Program-made: the position numbers and the translations under genes
NCBI GenBank assembly: GCA_029260935.1
Contig: JAJDCJ010000012.1
Span: 1 to 33,314, forward strand
Direction: 5' to 3'
Length of the DNA stretch: 33,314 bases
From: Patescibacteria group bacterium
Lineage (GTDB): Bacteria; Patescibacteriota; Minisyncoccia; Phycocordibacterales; Phycocordibacteraceae
Notes under the pieces: model-generated
Databases searched by the model: none
Told to the model about the DNA's origin: nothing
What the model saw: only the letters and a program-made list of their open reading frames with translations
Shown here: positions 13,886-22,179 of the stretch, in pieces
Layout: each line of letters begins with the position of its first letter
Position numbering within the stretch: position 1 is the first letter of the stretch

Positions 13886-14452
13886 CTAGATATTCAAAAT
13901 TATAAAAGGTTTTTCAACATCAGTATTAAATTTTGCAGCCGCTTCTAACGCAATACGAATACGGTCTTTTGGTGATTTTTCTTCTGATGTATACAAAGAA
14001 CCAAGTGCGACCTGTTCACCGCAACCCAAAGCAGTATACTCACCTGCTCGTTCCTCAATTTGGTAATCGTTGTAGACAGTGAAAATTCGACCACTCACAC
14101 CGACAATAAAGCTTCCTGTAAAAATCGCGTCTTTTTTCTTTTCTTCCCAAGGATATTGATTGAGGCAGGTACCGAGAGAAGGAATAAATTGTGTAACCAA
14201 AAAGCGCATGACATCTTTCTCGCCCTTTTTCATTTCAGGTAACTCTAACGTATATTGCATTAATTGACCCATTCGGTAATCTCCACTGAAACCAAAAATC
14301 CACTTGGTTCCTTGAGGATCTTCTTTTATAAAAACCTTAGGATCAGCTCGTTCAGTGAGCTGCAGTTCTGATGTGGCCGCAGAATCCCCACCAATCCAAA
14401 TATTCCCCTTGTCTTTCAGGGCAACAATACAGGTTGAGGTTTTGGGAGGCAT
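13886..14452 (-). CDS. Proteasome-like Ntn-hydrolase-fold protein
   Basis: A 188-residue protein resembling the proteasome beta/HslV superfamily of N-terminal nucleophile hydrolases: STCIVALKDKGNIWIGGDSAAT, then DPKVF where the catalytic lysine is expected, a central GFSGDYRMGQLMQY segment, FIVGVSGRIFTVYNDYQIEE, and YTALGCGEQVALGSLY typical of the C-terminal half. I choose the ATG at 14452 over the track's GTG at 14470. With MPPKTSTC at the N terminus, a free nucleophile would need trimming before Thr or Ser, or the protein may be inactive. No ATPase partner (HslU, Mpa, ClpX) is adjacent, and its role is unknown. Confidence 0.6.
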   Translation of the reverse strand: MPPKTSTCIVALKDKGNIWIGGDSAATSELQLTERADPKVFIKEDPQGTKWIFGFSGDYRMGQLMQYTLELPEMKKGEKDVMRFLVTQFIPSLGTCLNQYPWEEKKKDAIFTGSFIVGVSGRIFTVYNDYQIEERAGEYTALGCGEQVALGSLYTSEEKSPKDRIRIALEAAAKFNTDVEKPFIILNI

Positions 14453-14580
14453 ACTGATAGATATTATCACATTTAAATATTACGAAGGTTTTTGCTTTCA
14501 AACTATTGAACCATTGCGGCCGCTTGACTTCTCATACTTTATCTGATATATTATTCACATAGTATCTAAACACTTTATGT

Positions 14581-14904
14581 ATGTCTGAACGAATGTTTAA
14601 AGCCGGAGCACCACAGCCTGAAAGGTTTGTAAATGAAATTGAGGTTGCTGGAGTAATTGTGCACGTTAGTGAATCGTACAAATTTTATTATATAGATGGA
14701 CATCCCGTTGGAGATTCTGAGCGAGAATCTTACCGAATGGGGAAAATTAAAAAGATAGAATACACGAAACATAATGCTGGTAACCCGCCAGGGTACCGTA
14801 TTTTCTTTGAAAAAGAAGGTTTTCAGACCGATAGTGATTTGGAGATTCTTTCCATCGGTGTTGCGTCAGTCGAAAGAGTTGAACCAATTACAACAGAAAA
14901 GTGA
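14581..14904 (+). CDS. Conserved-looking 107-residue protein, function unknown
   Basis: Starts at the ATG at 14581 (MSERMFKAGAPQPERF). The sequence alternates short strands and charged turns (VAGVIVHVSESYKFYYIDGHPVGD, PPGYRIFFEKEGFQTDSDLEILSIGVASVERVEPI), suggesting a small beta-rich domain. No signal, membrane helix or known motif. It sits inside the pair of inverted repeats, with arm B beginning 28 nt after its stop. A frame overlapping on the minus strand is less protein-like. Function unknown. Confidence 0.55.
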   Translation: MSERMFKAGAPQPERFVNEIEVAGVIVHVSESYKFYYIDGHPVGDSERESYRMGKIKKIEYTKHNAGNPPGYRIFFEKEGFQTDSDLEILSIGVASVERVEPITTEK

Positions 14905-14931
14905 TTTAGTTCGAAAATTGCCAGAGAATTA

Positions 14932-15140
14932 TTTGGAAAGTCTTTAATTAAAAGCGAAACACGGCGTTGTGGTGGGGGCAACGCCGTGTCTGGAGCGTCA
15001 CCGAGCAGAACCATTCTTTTTGCTTTTCCTTTTTCAAAAACCCGCCGACAAAAAATGAGGAAAGTGGAAAAAAGAATGGCGCTGCGAGGTTCCGACGGAG
15101 CGCTAGCGGAGGCGGGTGAGCGCGGCGGCGCGCGCGCTAT
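14932..15140. repeat. Inverted-repeat arm B (about 200 bp, composite hairpins)
   Basis: Counterpart of arm A. It begins with TTTGGAAAGTCTTTAATTAA, which in arm A is the end of the GNAT-like gene plus its stop, then the ACACGGCGTTG hairpin (14959-14989), a spacer, the 77-bp hairpin (15007-15083) and the GC-rich end (GAGGTTCC...GGCGGGTGAGCGCG). No gene is present. The 343-bp gap 14905-15247 is filled by this arm, a short unique stretch and the 47-bp terminator copy. Confidence 0.85.
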
Positions 15141-15184
15141 TAGCTGGTATGCTGAAAATAGGTTCGAGCAAGCTCGTAAAGAGA

Positions 15185-15231
15185 CACCACATAAAAGAGC
15201 CGTATGCGAGTAGCATACGGTAATTTTATTT
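15185..15231. repeat. Exact 47-bp copy of the tRNA-Phe CCA-end and terminator hairpin
   Basis: Identical to 12471-12517, including the CACCA that closes tRNA-Phe, the ACATAAAAGAG spacer and the CCGTATGC hairpin with its U-rich tail. Here no tRNA precedes it. It is in the same orientation as the original, unlike the flanks of arms A and B. Confidence 0.9.
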
Positions 15232-15247
15232 TAAACTAGTGAGTAAA

Positions 15248-15490
15248 TTACAAACCAAGCACACTGGTTACTTTTTCCTTGTCAAAACCGATGATCACGT
15301 CATCTCCTATTTTGATAACCGGCACACCCATCTGACTGGTCATATCAATCATTTCCTGTCTTTTTTCAGAGTCGCCCGACACATCGTATTCGGTGTACTC
15401 AATATTATTTTCTACAAAAAAAGCCTTTGCTTCCTGGCAAAAATGACAGGTTGGCGTTGAATAAATGGTTACGTCTTTTTTATCATCCAT
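15248..15490 (-). CDS. Glutaredoxin-family protein
   Basis: An 80-residue single-domain glutaredoxin/NrdH-like thiol oxidoreductase. It has the active site TPTCHFC (Cys15, Cys18) after the first strand, TEYDV, then the cis-proline loop MGVPVIKIGDDVIIGFD where the family has TVPxVFI...GG/GF. Likely reduces disulfides in cytosolic proteins. Whether it draws electrons from glutathione or thioredoxin reductase cannot be seen. It is monocistronic, ending just after the 47-bp terminator copy, with an AT-rich leader upstream. Confidence 0.88.
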   Translation of the reverse strand: MDDKKDVTIYSTPTCHFCQEAKAFFVENNIEYTEYDVSGDSEKRQEMIDMTSQMGVPVIKIGDDVIIGFDKEKVTSVLGL

Positions 15491-15547
15491 ATATTTATAT
15501 TTTAATTTCTTAAGCCCACCTATTCTAACACGGAGAGGTATAGCACC

Positions 15548-15925
15548 CTAAAAATCAAAAAACTCCTTCAGGCGTGTCCAAAGATTCGTAGTGCCACTCA
15601 CGCTAGTATCCACTACAGGGTCTTGGGCGTCAACAAGTACAATAACTTCCTCGCCTTCCTTTACCACAGGAAATCGCTCTCGGACCTCTTTCTCTATTCC
15701 TCTCTGGCTTTGAAACTGCTGTACATCTTTGGTGAGTGTACTATGTCGCTCCTGTACCTCTCTGTACGCATATTCAGCGTTTTTACGTTCTTTATGAGCA
15801 TTACCCTGCTTTCCTTTTACTTCCCAAATAGCACCAGCAAACAATACCAAGAGACCAATTAAGCCAAGCGACACCACCCATAATAAGCCACGGAAAAATA
15901 AGCGCTCAAACCTATTCTTTAACAT
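15548..15925 (-). CDS. FtsB/DivIC-like septum formation initiator
   Basis: A 125-residue bitopic membrane protein starting at the ATG at 15925. The track's GTG at 15958 overlaps a TACAAT promoter-like sequence and is less likely. A short basic cytoplasmic N terminus leads into one membrane helix (about 12-36, GLLWVVSLGLIGLLVLFAGAIW), then an extracytoplasmic coiled coil (AHKERKNAEYAYREVQERHS) and the signature QSQRGIEKEVRERFPVVKEGEEVIVLV, which matches the DivIC/FtsB pattern. It probably acts in the divisome with FtsL/FtsQ-type partners, which are not in the window. It lies between the glutaredoxin and lepA genes. Confidence 0.8.
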   Translation of the reverse strand: MLKNRFERLFFRGLLWVVSLGLIGLLVLFAGAIWEVKGKQGNAHKERKNAEYAYREVQERHSTLTKDVQQFQSQRGIEKEVRERFPVVKEGEEVIVLVDAQDPVVDTSVSGTTNLWTRLKEFFDF

Positions 15926-16035
15926 ACTGATAGTATTGTACCTCAACCGAGCAACCACCTAACTCAACCCCACAACACAACTAGAAACCAAGATGCTAGA
16001 TTTTTATTTAAACACACGATATACTCATATGTAGT

Positions 16036-16149
16036 ATGCTTTTTCATAAAAAAACAAGAGGGGTGATGAAGTGGATTTGGGCGGTTTTGGTATTTTTTAT
16101 TATCATCAGTATGGTGCTCCTATTTACACCAGTACACCTCCTTATCTAA
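16036..16149 (+). CDS. 37-residue single-helix membrane mini-protein (below ORF-track cutoff)
   Basis: ATG at 16036 to TAA at 16147-16149. MLFHKKTRGVMKWIW gives a basic cytoplasmic end, followed by one membrane helix AVLVFFIIISMVLLF and a short TPVHLLI tail. TATACT lies ten bases upstream. The stop directly abuts the lepA stop on the other strand (lepA ends at 16151), a neat convergent arrangement that supports both genes. Function unknown. The inner ATG at codon 11, with GGGGTG before it, is an alternative start. Confidence 0.5.
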   Translation: MLFHKKTRGVMKWIWAVLVFFIIISMVLLFTPVHLLI

Positions 16150-16150
16150 T

Positions 16151-17953
16151 TTATTTGTTCTCGTCCGACCGTACCATTTTCATAAACACATCAGGCGGAA
16201 TATTCACTTTGGCATGACCCGCTCGGCGTTCTTTTCCCTTTTTCTGTTTTTCTAACAGTTTTTTCTTTCGTGTTACGTCGCCTCCATATAAATACCCTGT
16301 TACATCTTTACGCTTTGCCGAAAGAGTTCGCGAGGAGACAATTCTACCATCAACGCGCGCCTGGATTTTCACCACAAAAAGTTGTTTCGGAAGTTTTTCA
16401 TATAATTTTTTCACCACTGCCTTTGATTCTTCTTCAACTCGCCTACGCGATACAATTCTTGAAAATGCCGGAACCACTTCTTCAGCAACAAGAACATCAA
16501 GTTTTACTACATCTGCTTGGCGCATTTCTAAAAACTCATAAGAGAGTGATGCAAAACCACTTGAAACACTTTTTAATCGGTCAAAAAAACCACGCATCAG
16601 CTCACGGAGTGGCATTTCTGCAACCACCGACATACGCCCGTCACTAAATAAATCAGACGACTGTACCAGTGCTTCATACTCGTACAGAACCTGTGTAATT
16701 GGCGAAAGATAATCAGGTGGAGCAATGATCATCACCTTCACCCACTGCTCTTTTATTGATGTAATAAGGCCATGCTCGGGAAACTGAGATGGACTGAGTA
16801 TACTCTCAACGCTACCATTTTTAGTGGTTATCTCATACTCTATAGTTGGTGTAGTCAAAATCGGAGCGACATCAAACTCACGTTTAAGTCGCTCTGTGAT
16901 AATTTCAAGGTGAAGCATTCCCAAAAAACCACAACGGAAACCTTTTCCTAAAATACTTGAGCCGTCTTCCTCATATGAAAATGCCGCATCGGTAAGCTGG
17001 AGGCGCGACAGGGCTAACTTTAACTGTACGAAATCTTCCTGACTTTCAGGATACACACTCGCCCATACAACCGGACGGGGCGTTTGATAACCAGGGAGTG
17101 CCTCAAGAGTACTTTCAACTGAAGTCAGTGTGTCGCCCACTACCGCAACGCCGGGCTCTTTTACTCCAGATACCACATAGCCAATTTCGCCTGAATTGAG
17201 TTCGCCACTTGCAACCTGCTCTGGCATAAACCACCCAACATCGGCAATAGTGAAGCGTGTAGTGTGTGCGGCAAGCTGTACTATATCTTTTACTTTAAGT
17301 GTTCCATCAGTGACCCGAACAAACATAGTAACCCCGCGATGCTCAGAATATGAAAAATCAAAAATGAGTGCCCGCCCGCCCGGACCAGTATAGGTAGACG
17401 ACGGAGCGGGTATTATATCAATGAGTGCGCCCAAGAGCTCCTCTACCCCTTCACCTGTTTTACCCGACACATGGAAGACATCATCTTCTTCCACCCCAAG
17501 TAAATCAACGAGTTCGGACACTGTTTCTGAGACACGTGCCATTGGCGAATCTATTTTTGAAACTACGGGAATAATCACACACCCTGTCTTACGGGCCATG
17601 GTAAGCGTTGCAAGCGTTTGAGCCTGTACTCCCTGAGTGCTGTCAACAAGAAGAATCACTCCTTCAACGGCGGTGAGTGCACGCGAAACTTCATAGGCAA
17701 AATCAATATGACCAGGAGTGTCAATAAGATTCAGTATGTACTTCTGCCCATTCTGAGAATAAATCATACGTGCTGGTTGCATTTTAATAGTGATGCCACG
17801 CTCACGCTCAAGGTCCATAGAGTCCAGCATCTGATCACGCATTTTCCGCTTTTCAACAGTACCGGTCACTTCAAGCATCCGGTCGGCAAGCGTACTCTTG
17901 CCATGATCAATATGGGCAATAATTGAAAAATTGCGTATATAATTTTCTGACAT
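16151..17953 (-). CDS. lepA: Elongation factor 4 (LepA)
   Basis: A 600-residue translational GTPase of the LepA/EF4 family, which acts on ribosomes during initiation or back-translocation. Seen: G1 AHIDHGKST (13-21), RERGITIK, DTPGHIDF, and the C-terminal LepA-specific block ending in GRIVSSRTLSAKRKDVTGYLYGGD with basic KKKLLEKQKKGKERR. Length and order are normal. The G4 motif, normally NKxD, reads VVSKID here, with Ser replacing the Asn that contacts guanine. The gene starts 5 nt after the murJ stop, so it is translated from the murJ mRNA. It ends next to a convergent mini-gene. Confidence 0.96.
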   Translation of the reverse strand: MSENYIRNFSIIAHIDHGKSTLADRMLEVTGTVEKRKMRDQMLDSMDLERERGITIKMQPARMIYSQNGQKYILNLIDTPGHIDFAYEVSRALTAVEGVILLVDSTQGVQAQTLATLTMARKTGCVIIPVVSKIDSPMARVSETVSELVDLLGVEEDDVFHVSGKTGEGVEELLGALIDIIPAPSSTYTGPGGRALIFDFSYSEHRGVTMFVRVTDGTLKVKDIVQLAAHTTRFTIADVGWFMPEQVASGELNSGEIGYVVSGVKEPGVAVVGDTLTSVESTLEALPGYQTPRPVVWASVYPESQEDFVQLKLALSRLQLTDAAFSYEEDGSSILGKGFRCGFLGMLHLEIITERLKREFDVAPILTTPTIEYEITTKNGSVESILSPSQFPEHGLITSIKEQWVKVMIIAPPDYLSPITQVLYEYEALVQSSDLFSDGRMSVVAEMPLRELMRGFFDRLKSVSSGFASLSYEFLEMRQADVVKLDVLVAEEVVPAFSRIVSRRRVEEESKAVVKKLYEKLPKQLFVVKIQARVDGRIVSSRTLSAKRKDVTGYLYGGDVTRKKKLLEKQKKGKERRAGHAKVNIPPDVFMKMVRSDENK

Positions 17954-17958
17954 ATTGT

Positions 17959-19611
17959 CTATTTTATATGTGTGGCAAGTAGTTTTGTTGCAATAGTGCG
18001 CACTTCAAGAAATTCCCGACTGCCAAGCAGTATTAAAGCCCACCCCCACACAAGAATACCTACAATACCACCTGCGAGCCCTTGAGTAAAAATACCCAAA
18101 AAAGTGTTGGTTTGAAGAAGTGGACCAAATAACTGCAACGTTGCATACGTTGCAGTTCCTGCGAGTACTGAGGCGAGAAATGAATGAAGTATTGATTTTA
18201 AGACATGTGCCTCGTATCCAAAGCGTCGTGCATACAAAACAGCAAACACAAATGCCGCAAGGAGCATAACGAGCGAATATGAGAGTGCAATCATAACGAC
18301 TTCAGTCCCCTCTATACCTGAAATACGAAACAGGTCTTCAAAAAAGAATCGCATAAAGGTCGCCTCTTGAAACCACCGCAGTGATGCAAAAGCAAAGAAA
18401 GCGGCAACTAATGACGCACCAACATTAACCACAATGGGCTCCCATGAACGGCCGGCGGCATAATAGGCGCGCGAGAAAATCAGTAGCACCGCTTGGGCAA
18501 CCAAAGAAAGTACAAATCCTGCAAGTATGGCAGCAGTGAGGCGCGTATCAGGCCATGTGAAGGCACCACTCCCTAAAATAACGCGCACAATATGTGCACG
18601 AAGCACCACCATTAAAGAAATAGCTAATGTAATCCATAGCACGATATGGCGCACGGCAGACCACACTTCACGAACAAACGTTTTGTGATCACCTCGGGCA
18701 AACAAAAGTGCAAGTGACGGAAACAGAGCTGAAGCATAGCTCACCCCAATGACTGCAAGTGGAACCGACTGGAGATTAAAAGCAAAGGTGACCACCGAAA
18801 CGGATCCAATAGCAGAAAGTGAGGCTGCGCCGACAAACGCCAACAAGAGAATGTTATGAGAAGAAAGTGCCAGTGCACGTGGCAAAGAAAGCACGGCCAC
18901 TTCGCGGATATCACGCATCCAATGTCCTGAAAAAATAGGGAGACTGGCGCCTTTATAGAAAAATACTGGAATAACCTGAACGGCAACATGCAACACCGCA
19001 CCGGCAACCACTCCCCACGCCAAACCCACGATCCCAATAAACGGAAAGAGGAAAAGTGCCCCCACAATAATACCGACATTGTAAAAAATCGGCGCCAGTG
19101 CATAAATAAAGAACTTACGTGATGCCTGTATGAGACTCGCAACAATTGACGATACACCAAGTAGAATCGGCTGTAGCAACATTATTTTAGAAAGAGTAAT
19201 ACTGGTTGCCTGAACTTCACCTGAAAACCCCGGGAAAAGTAACGGATACAATGTTGGCAATACAACATACAGTGCCGAGACAACAAGGATACTAATAATG
19301 CCAAAAATAGCCAGAACGGAACCAATTAAATTCCGAGACTCTTGAGTATGTACCCCGCCTCGCTTTGCAAGTAGCGGAACCAACGCGAACGAAGATACAA
19401 AAAGCGTTAAAAACGCAAACGTAAGGTCTGGAATACGGAACGCGGTAAAATATGCATCTAATTGAGAGCTCGCACCAAAAATGTTCGCAAATATCCTATC
19501 ACGGAAGAGTGCGAGAATTTGTGAAAGGAACGTGAAAATTGCAAGAATATACGCGGCCTCATGGAGACCGCGTATTTCTCTATTCATTGCCGCAAGCACT
19601 CTTCCTACCAT
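17959..19611 (-). CDS. murJ: Lipid II flippase MurJ
   Basis: A 550-residue MATE/MOP-superfamily membrane protein that moves lipid II across the membrane for peptidoglycan synthesis. About 14 hydrophobic segments are present, with the N-terminal MurJ signature LSQILALFRDRIFANIFGASSQLDAYFTAFRIPDL, and LPRALALSSHNILLL and FSRAYYAAGRSW further on. It starts with ATG 6 nt after the stop of the O-antigen-ligase/TPR gene and ends 5 nt before lepA, so the three form an operon. An internal ATG at codon 9 is possible. A coding hairpin lies at 18131-18157. Confidence 0.95.
   Translation of the reverse strand: MVGRVLAAMNREIRGLHEAAYILAIFTFLSQILALFRDRIFANIFGASSQLDAYFTAFRIPDLTFAFLTLFVSSFALVPLLAKRGGVHTQESRNLIGSVLAIFGIISILVVSALYVVLPTLYPLLFPGFSGEVQATSITLSKIMLLQPILLGVSSIVASLIQASRKFFIYALAPIFYNVGIIVGALFLFPFIGIVGLAWGVVAGAVLHVAVQVIPVFFYKGASLPIFSGHWMRDIREVAVLSLPRALALSSHNILLLAFVGAASLSAIGSVSVVTFAFNLQSVPLAVIGVSYASALFPSLALLFARGDHKTFVREVWSAVRHIVLWITLAISLMVVLRAHIVRVILGSGAFTWPDTRLTAAILAGFVLSLVAQAVLLIFSRAYYAAGRSWEPIVVNVGASLVAAFFAFASLRWFQEATFMRFFFEDLFRISGIEGTEVVMIALSYSLVMLLAAFVFAVLYARRFGYEAHVLKSILHSFLASVLAGTATYATLQLFGPLLQTNTFLGIFTQGLAGGIVGILVWGWALILLGSREFLEVRTIATKLLATHIK
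18131..18157. repeat. Coding hairpin in murJ, 11-bp stem with 5-nt loop
   Basis: AACTGCAACGT, TGCAT, ACGTTGCAGTT. Encodes part of TATYATLQLFG in a late membrane segment. Shorter than the perfect palindromes of tsaC, tsaD and valS, so it might be chance. Confidence 0.5.
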
Positions 19612-19617
19612 GCACGC

Positions 19618-21957
19618 TTATTGTATTACTTCATCTTCCGTCTCAGGTGCTACTGGTACTTGATTGAAAGGATTCCTTCCCTCGGACAATGCACTTCGGT
19701 ATTCAATAATAAGTTCATTATCTGGGTTAGTTGGAATAAGTGAACTCATAAGCGCCGCTGCCTCATCATATCTATCAAGAAATGCATACGCTTGCGCGAG
19801 GAAAAACGATGCGTTTGCAAAGTCTGGTGTTTGCTGGAGCGATGCTTCAAGTGCCTGCGATGCTTCAATATACGATTCATTTTGTAGGGACAAAATACCG
19901 AGCTGGTAGAGCAACGTTGAGTTTCGCGGCTCAAAGAAAATTGCATTTTTAATAGACTCAATTGCTTTTTCTAGATTACCGTCGTCTAATTCAATTTGTG
20001 CGCGAAGTAAAATTGCATTGGTATAATCTGCCTTCCTCTGTAGAGCTGCATCAATTGAAAGTCTGGCGTTTTCTGTGTCGCCCAAGTCCCGATACATTTG
20101 TGCCAAACGCCAACTGATTTCAGGGTCGTGTGGGTTGAGCGCTTGTGCACGGGCATAGACTGAAAGCGTGTTTTCAAGTGATCCTTCAATCTGAAGTGGT
20201 ACAACACTTTGGAATACAAGGCCGCGCACTATCCAGTTCTGGAAGCTTTGATCATTTTGCGCTAATGCAGCGTCAGTATTTTGAACGGCACCTGCTAACG
20301 TACTTTGGAATCGTTGTTGTGTTTCTGTGTCAGATGTGCCAGTTGTGACAATTTGATTAACTTGAGCCAAGTTAATCAATGCCGCTGTTCTGTAAAAACG
20401 GTCTTGCGCATCAAGGCGTACTGCAGTTGAGAGCGTAGCAAAACTTTTATCAAAATCACCTGCGTTTGCATACAACACTGCCTGGTTATGATACACAACG
20501 CTGATGTATTTCTTTCCAACTACGTATACTCCACCGAGTAACACCAAAGAAACAGAAACTCCAATAAGAACAAAAGCAAACCCTGCCCGAGGCGAATTTT
20601 TCAGATCCAAACGTAATGAATGAGCAAGTGATGTGTCGTTAATTGAAACAAGAAACAAACCAATAAACAAAAAGAGGAGGAGGGAGAGAGTCTGACTTGG
20701 TGCATAGACGATATGCGAGGCAAGTAAATACAACACCCCGAGTATGGTCATTGATAATATAAAGTATGCCTGCTTGTTTGATCCGTCCGCAACGAAAAGA
20801 CTGCGAACTGTTGTGAAGAGAATAAGTATAATCAACACCAGCCACCCCAGAGTTACCAGAGCCCCTCCTGTTGCAAAACTTGATAAGATAAAGCCAGAAC
20901 CACTGTCAAACGCTACGTTCCAAAACGGGGTTTGAACAATGTCACTAGGTCTATGAAGCAACCATTGTGAAGCAAAGGTATTAGGACCTGAGCCAACCAC
21001 TGGACTGTCCTTATACACCGACGCTGCAATGCCAATAGTGGACTGAACTGACGGCCGTGCTTCAAAAACACTAATTGAAGCGCTCTCTTGTAGGAACGTT
21101 GCGACACCACCGCCAAAAGACAAAAAGAAAATAGCGGTCACTAATCCAATAAGTGAAGGTATTCTCTGCCAGAAAATAGGGTGCTGATTCTCTCTACTAA
21201 AGAATGTGCTCGTGAGCGCAAAAATAAGTGTTGCAAAAGAAGTGATTCCAAACAAAATCCATGCCTCTCGTATGTTAACAAGAGCTAGAAAAAACAACGA
21301 AACAATGAATGTTCCAAAAAGTAAGTGATAGTGTTTTTTAGGAAGCGGGAGTGACTCAAGAGTAAGTAGGGTGAGCACACCAACGAGACCCGCAAAAAGT
21401 CCAAAATCATTCCACGTTCCAATTAAGTTACTTGATGGATTACTTAAAAAAGAAAGAGAAAACGGTGCTCCAAAAATGATCTGAATGGCCTGGAAAATAA
21501 ACACCACCCATGCCGCAACCATAAAAGTAAGGAGGAGTGTAAAAACATTTCGCCTACCGTGTAATGTCCATGCAATTACTGTACTGAGCGCAACTCCGAG
21601 AAATATAAAACCGAATGTATCTGTTTCTAATTGATATCCTAGAAACGAAAGAGACGGTTGAGTTGAAAATAGAGCAGCAATAAGGTACAAGGATGGCAAT
21701 ACCAACAGTGCTATATGAAGATATGACCAGGAAAAAGTGACAGTGCCTCGTTGAAATGAGTTATACAGAAATAGAAGTGCCACAACAACCACTCCTATAA
21801 AAACCAAAAACGTCCGTGAAAACTGAAAAGGAATAATTTCCAATGGAATAAAGAAGAGCGGTGTAAGTAATGTGATTCCAATAAGTACATAGAAACCAAT
21901 GTGCTGTATGCGTTTCTTTACTGGTGCTCTATCTGGAGTATTGTGTGCCTGTTCCAT
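19618..21957 (-). CDS. O-antigen ligase-like membrane protein with C-terminal TPR repeats
   Basis: A 779-residue protein. The N-terminal part (to about 470) is polytopic, with about 12 hydrophobic segments and the Wzy/WaaL-type core (GTWNDFGLFAGLVGVLTLL, then SPVVGSGPNTFASQW). The C-terminal part (about 490-765) is a run of TPR-like helical hairpins (NAGDFDKSFATLSTAVRLD, NPHDPEISWRLAQMYRDLGDTENA, PRNSTLLYQLGILSLQNESY). Proteins of this layout polymerise or ligate surface glycans in many CPR bacteria. The TPRs probably organise partners outside or inside the membrane. It heads the operon with murJ and lepA, which fits envelope assembly. A coding hairpin sits at 20353-20379. Confidence 0.85.
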   Translation of the reverse strand: MEQAHNTPDRAPVKKRIQHIGFYVLIGITLLTPLFFIPLEIIPFQFSRTFLVFIGVVVVALLFLYNSFQRGTVTFSWSYLHIALLVLPSLYLIAALFSTQPSLSFLGYQLETDTFGFIFLGVALSTVIAWTLHGRRNVFTLLLTFMVAAWVVFIFQAIQIIFGAPFSLSFLSNPSSNLIGTWNDFGLFAGLVGVLTLLTLESLPLPKKHYHLLFGTFIVSLFFLALVNIREAWILFGITSFATLIFALTSTFFSRENQHPIFWQRIPSLIGLVTAIFFLSFGGGVATFLQESASISVFEARPSVQSTIGIAASVYKDSPVVGSGPNTFASQWLLHRPSDIVQTPFWNVAFDSGSGFILSSFATGGALVTLGWLVLIILILFTTVRSLFVADGSNKQAYFILSMTILGVLYLLASHIVYAPSQTLSLLLFLFIGLFLVSINDTSLAHSLRLDLKNSPRAGFAFVLIGVSVSLVLLGGVYVVGKKYISVVYHNQAVLYANAGDFDKSFATLSTAVRLDAQDRFYRTAALINLAQVNQIVTTGTSDTETQQRFQSTLAGAVQNTDAALAQNDQSFQNWIVRGLVFQSVVPLQIEGSLENTLSVYARAQALNPHDPEISWRLAQMYRDLGDTENARLSIDAALQRKADYTNAILLRAQIELDDGNLEKAIESIKNAIFFEPRNSTLLYQLGILSLQNESYIEASQALEASLQQTPDFANASFFLAQAYAFLDRYDEAAALMSSLIPTNPDNELIIEYRSALSEGRNPFNQVPVAPETEDEVIQ
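20353..20379. repeat. Coding hairpin in the TPR region, 11-bp stem with 5-nt loop
   Basis: TTGATTAACTT, GAGCC, AAGTTAATCAA. Same 11/5/11 geometry as the one in murJ. It lies in the helix encoding ALINLAQVNQIV. May be chance or part of the palindrome pattern. Confidence 0.5.
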
Positions 21958-22021
21958 ATACTATATAAGAGAATATATCGTTAATTATTTACTAAAATAT
22001 ACAATGATTATATCATTTAAA

Positions 22022-22058
22022 ATGAAAACACCGGTGCTATTAACACTGGTGTTTTCAT
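22022..22058. terminator. Intrinsic terminator after rnpB
   Basis: ATGAAAACACCGGTG, 7-nt loop, CACTGGTGTTTTCAT: a 15-bp stem with one G-U pair. On the minus strand it is followed by TTTTAAAT and lies about 15-50 nt after the RNase P RNA 3' end. Confidence 0.85.
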
Positions 22059-22179
22059 ACAGTCAAGCGTGAATTGTTTGCGCCGATAAGCCGAATTCTG
22101 TATCCCACCCTCCTTGCGGAAGGTGGGACGACAATCATTTATCTTGATTATAGGTTGCCCTATAATTCTTTGCGGCTCT

